From positions 1-24,656 of the IMG/VR virus record IMGVR_UViG_3300024314_000499: a stretch of DNA of 24,656 nt; one strand, given 5' to 3'. Origin of the DNA: a virus. The notes under the pieces were generated by a model. The model worked only from the letters and a program-made list of their open reading frames with translations, was not told the DNA's origin and ran no database searches. Positions 16,048-23,389 of this stretch are shown in pieces (the first letter of the stretch is position 1; the number at the start of each line of letters is the position of its first letter). A program made the translations under genes and the position numbers.

Positions 16048-17814
16048 TCAACTAACATCATCACTATTAGAGCCATCAAACAAAACTACATTTTCAATCA
16101 AATAAGGTTGAATAAAACTATCGACATAGTTATATATTTGTTCTTTGCTTAAATCTAAAACATCAATAGTAGTCTCTTTCAGTATATTATTGAAAGCTAT
16201 ACTACTATAATCTCTTTTTATTATGTCGTTTCTGTTGTAGATTCCTAATGCCATCCGTTCTGTTATTTCCTCTTTTGACAAAATCCACAAAGGGGAATAA
16301 GCTAGTTTTAAATTTTCTATTTTTATTTTCCTTGTATTGCCTTTGTACTTGCTTTCAATCACCTCAGTCATTGCGTTGTATTTGTCAGCTGAGAAAGTAG
16401 TATTTACTTTCTCAAGTTTGTCCTCTATTGTTTCAAGTTCATAGCTTTTTGGCAATGTAATATGAGGGACTTGTCTTAATCCTCGATTGCTTTGCAAAAG
16501 GCATTCAGTGAAAAACAATTGGCTTTGCATAACTTGACCAAGAAAACCTTTTGTTATATTTTCCATAAAAAAGGCGGTTGGTCGCATTCTCATTTTCATA
16601 GCTTCACCGCTTTCACTTGTATTGATTAACAAGTCAACACCGAGCGCATTTGCACCCATTTTAAGGAATGAAAAAGTATCTTCCTTGTTTAGTTTCAATA
16701 AGTTGGAATCAGCCGCTAAGTACTCTATTAATGGTCGGTTATTCGTTCCCTCAATGCCTTTATTTTCAGCGTAGACCGTTCCAGCTGGTGAGTCATTGGA
16801 ACGCCCTGAACCGTTGCAACTATTACAAGTTGAATATGTCAACTGTTTAACACCGTCAATCATTTCCTCTTTTGCAATCTGCCCTTTTGCTTTACAAGTT
16901 TTACAACCTATATCACCATTTACAATTTTTACGGGATGCGAAAACCTAGTATTTACTACTTGATTATCCGAAAACCTTACCGCAAATTCATCAAAATATT
17001 CACACGCACCACGTATAAAACTTTCATTGTATTGTTCATCACCGTCAGGCGTAGAAGTTAGTTCGCCAGCCATAAAAACAACAGGCAAAACATTGGTGTT
17101 TATCCCGTCTTTTGTTGTACCCGTATCGTGAAAATACCAAACTTCCAACTCATAAACTCGCTGTTTATCAACAAAAGTATTGGTAGGGACATAAGTATAA
17201 TAGTATTGTTCATCAACTAAAAAATACCAATCTAAAACACCGCCTTTTTTCATAGTCATAGAGCCACCAATCCACGCAAAAACGTTATATTCTGCTGTTG
17301 GAATATGCTTAAAACTTTCAAAAGGTACAACAATTGGCTTAATACCGACAACTCTATTAGCACTCAACTGAGCAGGCGGCAAACTTGCATCCTCTGAGTT
17401 AAAAGGGAACGACAAAACGGCATCGTTTGCGCGTTCCATCCCTCTTTTAATAATGTATCTATAATAATAATCAAAAACGTCAACTTGCGCCCCCATTAAG
17501 GTAAACGGTTTGTTGTCGTTCCAATCTTTCAATACTTTAGATGAGTCCTGTATATGGATACTAGACTCTTCTAAACTTTTTCCAATATAACTAAACAACT
17601 TTGTCAAAATATCATTTGAAAACCGCCTAACATTTTGTTGGCGATATTCTTTTACATCTTGCGACTCATTCGGTCGTTGTCTGTCAATTAAATCAGAATC
17701 TACCCTTCGCGTATGTGTGATTATTTGCTCATACGAGATTGAGGCGTACTCAGTCGAACCAAGTACGCCATCAAAAAAGGTAGGATTATTATTTATAAAT
17801 TCAATTACTCCCAT
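16048..17814 (-). CDS. Portal protein with inserted zinc finger
   Basis: A 588-residue protein of mixed alpha and beta type, directly upstream of the MuF-like gene, the position and length of a phage portal. The N-terminal part (DVKEYRQQNVRRFSNDILTK) is helical. The centre is beta-rich, and the C-terminal third (about 390-580) is helical with EAMKMRMRPTAFFMENITKG, a stretch where portals have the stem helices. Residues 304-337 hold CKTC and CNSCNGSG, a four-cysteine pattern like one DnaJ-type zinc finger repeat, between two beta regions. The portal role forms the DNA entry channel of the capsid. The finger is an addition; from memory some Bacteroidota phage portals share it. The stop is 43 bases before the MuF start. 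Confidence 0.8.
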   Translation of the reverse strand: MGVIEFINNNPTFFDGVLGSTEYASISYEQIITHTRRVDSDLIDRQRPNESQDVKEYRQQNVRRFSNDILTKLFSYIGKSLEESSIHIQDSSKVLKDWNDNKPFTLMGAQVDVFDYYYRYIIKRGMERANDAVLSFPFNSEDASLPPAQLSANRVVGIKPIVVPFESFKHIPTAEYNVFAWIGGSMTMKKGGVLDWYFLVDEQYYYTYVPTNTFVDKQRVYELEVWYFHDTGTTKDGINTNVLPVVFMAGELTSTPDGDEQYNESFIRGACEYFDEFAVRFSDNQVVNTRFSHPVKIVNGDIGCKTCKAKGQIAKEEMIDGVKQLTYSTCNSCNGSGRSNDSPAGTVYAENKGIEGTNNRPLIEYLAADSNLLKLNKEDTFSFLKMGANALGVDLLINTSESGEAMKMRMRPTAFFMENITKGFLGQVMQSQLFFTECLLQSNRGLRQVPHITLPKSYELETIEDKLEKVNTTFSADKYNAMTEVIESKYKGNTRKIKIENLKLAYSPLWILSKEEITERMALGIYNRNDIIKRDYSSIAFNNILKETTIDVLDLSKEQIYNYVDSFIQPYLIENVVLFDGSNSDDVS

Positions 17815-17829
17815 TTAATAACTTATATT

Positions 17830-18450
17830 TTAACATCCAACACTAACACCAGGCAATAAAACCCCTTGTCTAACACCTTCTTCAGTAATTGCAAAGGTCA
17901 TAGTCCATTCCGCCGAACCAGTTGCGTCAACTGTGTGTGGTGTTTGAGTAACTGAAAAACTCATACCTGGACTTTCTCCGATTCCCGTTGCTGCCGTTAG
18001 GTCATAACTTGATGCCTTGATTGCTGTTGTTACTGCGTTATTGAAATACCAAAAACCGCTTGCATCCTTCCATGCTAATCTCATTCCTGAACTATTTTTA
18101 TTTAACGTGTCGAAGTACGTAAAGTCACTACCATCGTCAGCCGTAAAAATAGTCTTAAATTCGATAGTCGTTTCACTGCCGACTACTTTTTTCTTTTTGT
18201 AACTTACTGTGTGTACTGACTCAGTTGGTGCACCTACAACCAAATTTCCAATCGGTGACAAAGAAATGTCCCCAGCTGTGATTTTTGTTTGCCATTCGGC
18301 ATTATCTGAAATGTCTGTAAATTCCGCATCACATTTAAACAGAATAAACTGCTGAATCGTGCTTTCTCTTGTTTCCTCCGCGCATGAATCATAAGAAACT
18401 GGTGGAGTGGATGCACCTGTTGAGCAGCACCCTGTTGAACATAAACTCAT
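17830..18450 (-). CDS. Structural protein candidate with cysteine-rich N-terminus (206 aa)
   Basis: A 206-residue soluble beta-rich protein. The N-terminus has a tight cysteine cluster (CSTGCCSTG, C4, C8, C9) followed by C23 and C40, and the C-terminus ends in GVSVGC. The core (DAEWQTKITAGDISLSPIG; FKTIFTADDGSDFTYFDTL; GMSFSVTQTPHTVDATG) resembles the beta-sandwich of tail-tube or capsid-decoration proteins, including a phrase much like the beta-barrel lips of tube proteins. Not provable by eye. It precedes the portal gene by 15 bases in the P1 operon. Plausible roles are a decoration or tube protein; I lean to virion structural in general. Confidence 0.65.
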   Translation of the reverse strand: MSLCSTGCCSTGASTPPVSYDSCAEETRESTIQQFILFKCDAEFTDISDNAEWQTKITAGDISLSPIGNLVVGAPTESVHTVSYKKKKVVGSETTIEFKTIFTADDGSDFTYFDTLNKNSSGMRLAWKDASGFWYFNNAVTTAIKASSYDLTAATGIGESPGMSFSVTQTPHTVDATGSAEWTMTFAITEEGVRQGVLLPGVSVGC

Positions 18451-18491
18451 AATCTTTAAAATTTAATTTTATATAAAATTAGTTTCCTTTT

Positions 18492-18779
18492 TTATTTCTT
18501 TCTTGACTTTTTCCCCTCACAGTTCCAAAGTTTTCTGGCAAAGTCATTAGCACCCGCACCACGTTTAGAACTCTTTATTCCACTTGAACGAGCGCAATAA
18601 TTATCACCCCTTTTCGTTCCTGGCGCTGCTTTATATCCTTTTGCTCCAAATTGTACTGTACCGCTTTTCCCGTCCGTTGGGGTCGCTTTATACTTCTTTC
18701 CTTTTGCTGTACCTTTTGAAATCTTGTAACTCCTGCCCTTTACTTTTACAGTTTTACCAATTTTTATTCTACTAGCCAT
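18492..18779 (-). CDS. Small basic phage protein with CARS...RKLWNC motif
   Basis: A 95-residue, highly basic protein (many K, G). Residues 1-35 are a repetitive lysine and glycine stretch (KGRSYKISKGTAKGKKYKA). Then the segment PGTKRGDNYCARSSGI (residues 53-68) and ARKLWNC (81-87) appear. From memory, the pairing of a CAR-S/M-xG motif with a later RK-WNC motif recurs in small proteins of many phages with no known role (one Pfam family of unknown function carries both). The two cysteines C62 and C87 could form one site. It lies between the 74-aa protein and the 206-aa protein in the P1 operon; DNA binding in head assembly is possible. Confidence 0.65.
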   Translation of the reverse strand: MASRIKIGKTVKVKGRSYKISKGTAKGKKYKATPTDGKSGTVQFGAKGYKAAPGTKRGDNYCARSSGIKSSKRGAGANDFARKLWNCEGKKSRKK

Positions 18780-18790
18780 ATTTTCTCGTT

Positions 18791-19015
18791 TTACTCTTCT
18801 TTGTTTTCTTCTTTTTTCTTTTTCCTTTCTTTTTTAAAGGGCTGTATTTCGTTTTCATCTAAGATTTGTTTTAAATGTTGCTTAGTAGGTATTCGCCAAC
18901 CGTCCAAGTTTAAAGATTCTTTGTTGCGTTCGTACCAATCTTTTTTCTTTATGATTGGTGCAATACTTGACCGCCTGTAATTGTATAAAATTATGTCGTT
19001 TTCTTGTAACTGCAT
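18791..19015 (-). CDS. Hypothetical small protein, first gene of the P1 operon
   Basis: A 74-residue protein with a compact first part (MQLQENDIILYNYRRSS, then DGWRIPTKQHLKQILDENE) and a charged tail of K and E (FKKERKKKKEENKEE, residues about 60-74). The middle looks like a small helix-turn-helix or winged-helix fragment, though too short to be sure; a phrase such as GWRIPT also occurs in some fibre-tip FGE-like folds, so the resemblance is not decisive. The ATG lies about 10 bases after the predicted transcription start of P1, so the leader is very short. Function unknown. Confidence 0.6.
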   Translation of the reverse strand: MQLQENDIILYNYRRSSIAPIIKKKDWYERNKESLNLDGWRIPTKQHLKQILDENEIQPFKKERKKKKEENKEE

Positions 19016-19034
19016 TATTAATATTATTTTCCTA

Positions 19035-19065
19035 CAATATAACCTTTTTTTCCCACAATACCAAA
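19035..19065 (-). promoter_or_regulatory. Promoter P1 (portal-scaffold operon)
   Basis: On the minus strand TTTG (19062-19065) is followed after exactly 20 bases by TATATTG (19035-19041). The block is 29/31 identical to P3 at 6235-6265, including an A7 tract in the second half of the spacer. It sits in the gap between the 42-aa gene and the 74-aa gene, 20 bases before the latter's ATG. Confidence 0.8.
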
Positions 19066-19081
19066 CTTTAGGCTATTTTTT

Positions 19082-19210
19082 TTACTTTAATTTCCCACTT
19101 TTATCTAAAATATAGTCATTTCCCGTTCTAATATAGTAATATATAGGTATTAAGACGGTAGAAACACAAACCATGAACAAAATAGTATTGAAAACGTTTT
19201 TTAATTGCAT
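19082..19210 (-). CDS. Small single-pass membrane peptide (42 aa)
   Basis: A 42-residue frame, starting MQLKNVFNTILFMVC, that overlaps the end of the 307-aa gene by ten bases (ATGCAATTAA). Residues about 8-27 (FNTILFMVCVSTVLIPIYYY) make one convincing membrane helix; the rest (RTGNDYILDKSGKLK) is a short hydrophilic tail. The overlapping start and the TM pattern support translation. Possible roles are a small holin, a spanin partner, or a leaderless membrane toxin; none is supported by a motif. Just after its stop comes promoter P1. The gene fills a 185-base gap that otherwise holds only the promoter. Conservation not tested. Confidence 0.5.
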   Translation of the reverse strand: MQLKNVFNTILFMVCVSTVLIPIYYYIRTGNDYILDKSGKLK

Positions 19211-20124
19211 CCGAATTTTTTCTCGCATTCTGTATATATGTTAAAATTATAAATAAACATCGGTAACGCTCCCACGTTAATCTCAGGCGTAAAACCATCC
19301 ATCAAAAATTCAATATCATTAAAAAACAAGTTTTCACCCGCAAAAACATTTCTTATATATTTGTGCAAGTAAAAAGGTATTTTCTCAAGCAAACTGATGT
19401 TTTTTTGGTCACGTATTGTTGTAGTTGTTCTTATTGTTCCAGATGTTTCAACCTCAACCGCACCCTCTTCGTTTTGCATCACCGCCCAAATACCAATTTT
19501 ATTGGAATACGCAAAGTTTGAACTACCCACAAAGCTATCAGCTAACCCGTAATAATTCCCACAACAATCTAAGAAACTATATTTACTTTCAATGTACAAT
19601 AAATCCTCGCAATCATCCAATTTTTTAAATGTTTCCGTACAGTAAACATCCGTTTCCGCTGCTACATCATCGTACACTTTAAATTTGATTGAAAAACAAG
19701 TACCCGCTAAATTCTCGCATTTATCAAAGTCTATTTGTATAGTTTGATAACTACCAACCCCCTCAGTATAGCCTACAACATAGTCATTTGAGAAAGCAGT
19801 ATAATCACTTGATACAACAATGCCGTCCACGTCCAATAATTCAGCTTTTACAAACAACCCCCAACCGCTTGCTGGATTGGTTGGGTCAGGATTAAACTCG
19901 TCAACTAACCTTAGTTGAATATCAAACACGCCCCCCGTTTCGTACTTCAAACAGAAAGGCGTTGCACCCTCTTCTAAGCTACAATTAAAAAGCTGTGCGC
20001 AATCTTTAGCGATAAGTTCACATGATGCCCTACAATCAATTATATCGGGCATACAAACGGTTTTACCGTAACTTTTCAAGTCTATATTGTTGCCTTCGCT
20101 TTCTATGTTTAAATAATTTGCCAT
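19201..20124 (-). CDS. Cysteine-rich structural protein candidate (307 aa)
   Basis: A 307-residue protein with 14 cysteines, six of them within residues 24-58 (C24, C31, C35, C42, C48, C58), a CC pair at 187-188, and C300/C306 near the end. It is mostly beta with no signal peptide or membrane segment. Segments such as GVFDIQLRLVDEF and YQTIQIDFDK give a beta-sandwich impression. It follows the 602-aa protein by nine bases and they share a CxC/C-rich style, so the two probably act together in the virion. The family is not recognised. The high cysteine number in a cytoplasm-assembled protein suggests zinc binding or disulfides formed after release. Confidence 0.65.
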   Translation of the reverse strand: MANYLNIESEGNNIDLKSYGKTVCMPDIIDCRASCELIAKDCAQLFNCSLEEGATPFCLKYETGGVFDIQLRLVDEFNPDPTNPASGWGLFVKAELLDVDGIVVSSDYTAFSNDYVVGYTEGVGSYQTIQIDFDKCENLAGTCFSIKFKVYDDVAAETDVYCTETFKKLDDCEDLLYIESKYSFLDCCGNYYGLADSFVGSSNFAYSNKIGIWAVMQNEEGAVEVETSGTIRTTTTIRDQKNISLLEKIPFYLHKYIRNVFAGENLFFNDIEFLMDGFTPEINVGALPMFIYNFNIYTECEKKFGCN

Positions 20125-20133
20125 ATTTATATA

Positions 20134-21942
20134 TTAAAATAAACCAGTTGTATTACAAGATGATGCAACACCGTAAACGACTTGTGGAGTCGCTAACCAT
20201 TGAACTCGATAATAGTTCTCTGGTATATTAGTTGCAAAAATGGTGATAAAATCAACCCAACCGCTGCCATTTGCACCACTCGAAACCGTACCACAAACAA
20301 AACCCTCACCTTCGGCATAAGCTTTTAAATCATTAGCCATATCGAGGGACTCAGTACCAACGTAACCACCTACATTACCAATATTTGTACCGTCAGCAAG
20401 TTGCAAAAATGCTGCACCGTTAGTCAAAACACCGTCCCATTGTACAGTACATTTTGTGATATTTTGATACTCCAAACATCCCGTAACGACACCCGTTTCT
20501 ACCCCGTAATCCTCGTAAAATATTTCTATTATTCCAAGTGGCAAGTTTGTACCCGTTATTACAACATCATTAATTTGTCCGCTTGTTCCTACTGTTACCA
20601 ATACTTGATTGTATATGTACCCGTTGGAGTCTAACCATGCAACAATATCTATAATCAATTGTCCTGCTCTAGCTTGTCCATCGTACCCTGAAGGGTCACC
20701 TAATACGGGCGTCCCTCCGTAAGTTTGAAAGTAAACATTTGAACCTGTAGGGTCTGGACTTGTAAAAGAAACCGTACAGTACAAGGTACACGTTGAATCA
20801 TCCAAGGTCGTTGTCGTTGGTGTCAATACGTGAGTACTACTGTAATTGCAACCATTTGAACGGTTAATGATTACGGTGTATTCGGATGCGGGAAAAACAC
20901 CACCAACCGACTCCAGCAATACATTGATACTACCCGTTAATGTTCCGCTAAATTCGTATGTTCCTATAATAGTTCCGTTGTGCTGAAACTCTATGTTGTC
21001 AACCTCTCCAGATGTAATACCACCAGACAAAGTAAAAGCCATGTCAAAGCTAATTTGCAAGGCGTTGGATGTTACTATTGTTTGAGCAAGTTGTATATCT
21101 ATACAGTCGCAAGAGGTAGAAGTCAAAACACCTTCATAAATCAAAACCGTATTGAAACAATATCCAGCTGTTTGATTGGGGTTGAACTCGGCAAGGTCTA
21201 CGCAAAATTGGAAACCGTCTGTATCGTTAATTGGGTTAACTGGACTCAATGCCGATATAATTGTAGTATCCGACTTTGCTATATTTGCATTGGTGTGGTT
21301 GTTTTCCTCTTTTATCCCGCCTTTCGTGTCGTATGTGACGAGTCCTTGCGTATATTGACCACTCAAATTAGATTGGAATTTTGGATAAAGTTTTCCATTG
21401 TAACTATCACACAAAGTTTCACCGATTGCGGTGCTTGTATCGTCTACAATTTCCAAAAATTCTATATTTGTATCATTACCTTCAAACGCTCTAAAATTTA
21501 AGTCAATCGTCTTTCGTATATAGTCGGTTATTGTGTTAGTGCCGTCCGAATAAGTGAAAGTCCATTGACCAACAACGTATTTAATTAGATTGTTATTTGC
21601 CCAATTTTCCTCAACTCTAAAAACACAGCTATCAACTCTATTTGTTGATGTATTGCTCTCTATTGACGTTAATAGGGTCGTTCCGTTTGGTGGGGGTAAA
21701 CTAACGCCCGAAATAGGTGGGGAGTCGACTATAAACGCAGAAAAGGAAACAATGTTCGCATCAAAGTTTCCTGTAAAAGAACCGCCTAAAATTGCGGTGT
21801 TGTATTCCGTTTTGTTGTGGTCAAACTCAATCTTAACTCTCTGAGTTGGTACTATTCCGCTAAAACTATCACCATCCGTTTTTGTACCGTCAAAATCATG
21901 TAGCATGATACTACTGATTACAGTCCCGCTTATTGCTGTCAT
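20134..21942 (-). CDS. Large beta-rich virion protein with tandem C-terminal domains (602 aa)
   Basis: A 602-residue protein of almost pure beta composition, rich in T, S, G, N. The N-terminal 150 residues contain DFDGTKTDGDSFSGIVPTQRV and repeated sandwich-like strands. A second section (about 285-385) starts with CDCIDIQ. Residues about 389-489 and 498-598 form two related domains with period 109, each opening with a CTV stretch and closing with a conserved C. No signal peptide, no membrane helix. The N-terminal MTAISGTVISSIMLHDFD is like those of phage fibre or baseplate proteins. It lies upstream of the portal operon with the 307-aa protein. Probably a head fibre, tail fibre or similar; the specific role is unknown. 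Confidence 0.65.
   Translation of the reverse strand: MTAISGTVISSIMLHDFDGTKTDGDSFSGIVPTQRVKIEFDHNKTEYNTAILGGSFTGNFDANIVSFSAFIVDSPPISGVSLPPPNGTTLLTSIESNTSTNRVDSCVFRVEENWANNNLIKYVVGQWTFTYSDGTNTITDYIRKTIDLNFRAFEGNDTNIEFLEIVDDTSTAIGETLCDSYNGKLYPKFQSNLSGQYTQGLVTYDTKGGIKEENNHTNANIAKSDTTIISALSPVNPINDTDGFQFCVDLAEFNPNQTAGYCFNTVLIYEGVLTSTSCDCIDIQLAQTIVTSNALQISFDMAFTLSGGITSGEVDNIEFQHNGTIIGTYEFSGTLTGSINVLLESVGGVFPASEYTVIINRSNGCNYSSTHVLTPTTTTLDDSTCTLYCTVSFTSPDPTGSNVYFQTYGGTPVLGDPSGYDGQARAGQLIIDIVAWLDSNGYIYNQVLVTVGTSGQINDVVITGTNLPLGIIEIFYEDYGVETGVVTGCLEYQNITKCTVQWDGVLTNGAAFLQLADGTNIGNVGGYVGTESLDMANDLKAYAEGEGFVCGTVSSGANGSGWVDFITIFATNIPENYYRVQWLATPQVVYGVASSCNTTGLF
20149..20778 (-). repeat. Tandem duplicated domain in the 602-aa protein
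   Basis: Residues about 389-489 and 498-598 of the encoded protein align over their length: both begin CTV(S/Q), carry a G(Y)x(G)..DI or DMA..LK(A/W)..EG helix-like centre (LIIDIVAWLDSNGY and SLDMANDLKAYAEGEGF), then an I-x-x-TN(L/I)P strand and end with GVVTGC or GVASSC. The similarity is moderate, so the duplication is old. Suggests a two-domain repeat fold in a fibre. Confidence 0.6.
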
Positions 21943-21943
21943 A

Positions 21944-22159
21944 TTATTTATTTATATATTCTTTGTTTTGTGCCGCGTATAAGTTGATTTGTATATCCTC
22001 AATCTTTTCACGTCTGTTACTTTTTATTTCGCCTTTACATCCCTTCTCAACACACTTTATCAACCTCCAGTATTTATCATACAAAAGTCCTTCTTTCTCT
22101 CTCGTACGGTTGACGGCAAACGTAACACCGCACTTTTTACATATACAATTGTTGTGCAT
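21944..22159 (-). CDS. Small zinc-ribbon protein (71 aa)
   Basis: A 71-residue protein. C5, C7 and C10 (CICKKCG) and C36 and C41 (KCVEKGC) form a likely zinc site, with a basic middle (NRTREKEG) and a basic C-terminus (KSNRREKIED). This looks like a small zinc-ribbon nucleic-acid binding protein as often found in phage accessory genes; no precise family. The ATG at 22159 overlaps the previous stop as TAATG, and the stop is one base before the start of the 602-aa gene, so it is tightly packed in the same operon. Confidence 0.6.
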   Translation of the reverse strand: MHNNCICKKCGVTFAVNRTREKEGLLYDKYWRLIKCVEKGCKGEIKSNRREKIEDIQINLYAAQNKEYINK

Positions 22160-22356
22160 TAGTTTTCTGATATTGTGTGAAATAATAACTGATATTGGAG
22201 GAACTCCACTTTACTTTGGCAATCCTCATATAGTTCAAAATCATGCAAGGAGCAAGCGGCATCCCGTCTGCATTGCATGACCTCAATCTCTGAAAACAAG
22301 TTGAAAAACTCATCCTCTTTCAGTTCCTTGATTACGTAGTTTTTATATTCGTCCAT
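22159..22356 (-). CDS. Hypothetical acidic small protein (65 aa)
   Basis: A 65-residue helical, acidic protein, starting MDEYKNYVIKELKEDEFFN, with three cysteines (C29, C35, C46) and a FELYEDCQSKVEFLQYQL stretch. No known domain. Its start region (24 identical bases with one 6-base insertion) is duplicated just before the methyltransferase gene (23323-23346). Downstream its stop overlaps the start of the zinc-ribbon gene. The 24-base gap upstream contains an imperfect ACAATGC/GTTGT palindrome, with no A-rich leader. Function unknown. Confidence 0.55.
   Translation of the reverse strand: MDEYKNYVIKELKEDEFFNLFSEIEVMQCRRDAACSLHDFELYEDCQSKVEFLQYQLLFHTISEN
22327..22356 (-). repeat. Copy 2 of a duplicated gene-start segment
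   Basis: The first 30 bases of the 65-aa gene: ATGGACGAATA, then the insertion TAAAAA, then CTACGTAATCAAG. Without the insertion it is identical over 24 bases to 23323-23346. The insertion is two codons, so reading frame is kept in both copies. Confidence 0.8.
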
Positions 22357-22380
22357 GTTTACAATGCGTTGTGAATGATA

Positions 22381-23313
22381 CTAAAATAGTTTGTATTCAG
22401 TTTCCTCTATACGTTGTTTAGCTATCTCAAAATAGTTATCATCCTGTTCAATCCCTATAAAGTTTCGGTTAGTGTTCTTACAAGCTACTCCCGTTGAACC
22501 ACTACCCATTGTTAAATCAACTACTAAATCATTCTCATTGCTAAAAGTCTTTATTAAATCCTCTAATAATAAAACGGGCTTTTGCGTTGGATGGTGTCCT
22601 GTATAGTCTTTTTTGTATTTTAAAATATTGCTTTTGTATTTTTTACCTTCCCATAGATTGAAGGTGCTTCCGTATTTTTTATTTATACTTTTAAGTTCTG
22701 TATAGTTTAAAAACCCTTCCATATTATTAATACTAAATTCTTTTATCAAATCTAAGTAGGTGTGTTTTTTACAAAGTTCAAATTGAGAGCTATTAATCCT
22801 AAAGCAATGGTCAGCCCTACCGCCTATTTTTTCAATGATGTATTTCTTTTTCAATCCTATAAAAGACAATAAGTTTTTAAAATAATCTCTTAATGGATGC
22901 AATCCCTCAAAATCGTGGTTCTTACTAAATACTAAAACATCCTCATAATAATTTACAGGTGCTTTTTTAGAAATTAAAGCATTTGCAAAGTCATTCTTTT
23001 CCCAAATCATAGAGTAACCAAATGGAATGTTTGGTATAGCTTTTGTTTTTAATTCTGTACTAAACGGGTCTTGTGCAAACAAAATCATTTTACCATTTTT
23101 ACGCAGTATTCTATTTGCTACCTCGTAGACCTTTTTAGTATCAATAACATTATCCCATAAATGCCCATCGTGGTTTTTTCTTCCATAACCTACGAAATCC
23201 TCGTTTATACCTTTCATCGTTCCATAAGGCAAATCCGTTAATATTAAATCAACGCTTCCACTTTCTATTTTGTCGCTTTCAATCAAGCAATCACCTTTTA
23301 ATAGTTTATTCAT
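22381..23313 (-). CDS. DNA methyltransferase (N4/N6 amino type, beta-class order)
   Basis: A 310-residue S-adenosylmethionine-dependent DNA amino-methyltransferase. The catalytic motif IV is DLPYG (residues 27-31, in place of the usual DPPYG), followed by the target region; then HPTQKP (about 241-246) and the AdoMet-binding motif I as DLTMGSGSTG (266-275). Motif IV before motif I is the beta order. A long variable middle with GRADHCFRI probably recognises the target. The ATG at 23313 is chosen because the family begins at a GDCL segment close to the start and the leader is A-rich (AATTAAAA); ATG 23346 and TTG 23379 are possible. No restriction partner is visible, so it may protect phage DNA from host restriction. 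Confidence 0.88.
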   Translation of the reverse strand: MNKLLKGDCLIESDKIESGSVDLILTDLPYGTMKGINEDFVGYGRKNHDGHLWDNVIDTKKVYEVANRILRKNGKMILFAQDPFSTELKTKAIPNIPFGYSMIWEKNDFANALISKKAPVNYYEDVLVFSKNHDFEGLHPLRDYFKNLLSFIGLKKKYIIEKIGGRADHCFRINSSQFELCKKHTYLDLIKEFSINNMEGFLNYTELKSINKKYGSTFNLWEGKKYKSNILKYKKDYTGHHPTQKPVLLLEDLIKTFSNENDLVVDLTMGSGSTGVACKNTNRNFIGIEQDDNYFEIAKQRIEETEYKLF

Positions 23314-23322
23314 TTTTAATTT

Positions 23323-23346
23323 CTTGATTACGTAGTATTCGTCCAT
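23323..23346 (-). repeat. Copy 1 of a duplicated gene-start segment, before the methyltransferase
   Basis: The minus strand here reads ATGGACGAATA directly followed by CTACGTAATCAAG, an in-frame MDEYYVIK opening just upstream of the methyltransferase start and identical (24 of 24) to the start of the 65-aa gene apart from a 6-base insertion there. It could be an alternative N-terminus of the methyltransferase (start 23346), or a stub left by a lost gene. Confidence 0.75.
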
Positions 23347-23389
23347 AACAAAGCTTAATATACGGTTTTTTATTGACAAATCCTAATTT

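Noticed and set aside
20980-21501. Plus-strand frame of 173 residues
   Set aside because: Antisense to the 602-aa gene, with no recognisable domain and no start context.
23347-23389. Promoter before the methyltransferase (TTTG ... TAAGCTTTG)
   Set aside because: The -7 element has an extra base and no good match at normal spacing; it lacks the A-tract of the three clear promoters.
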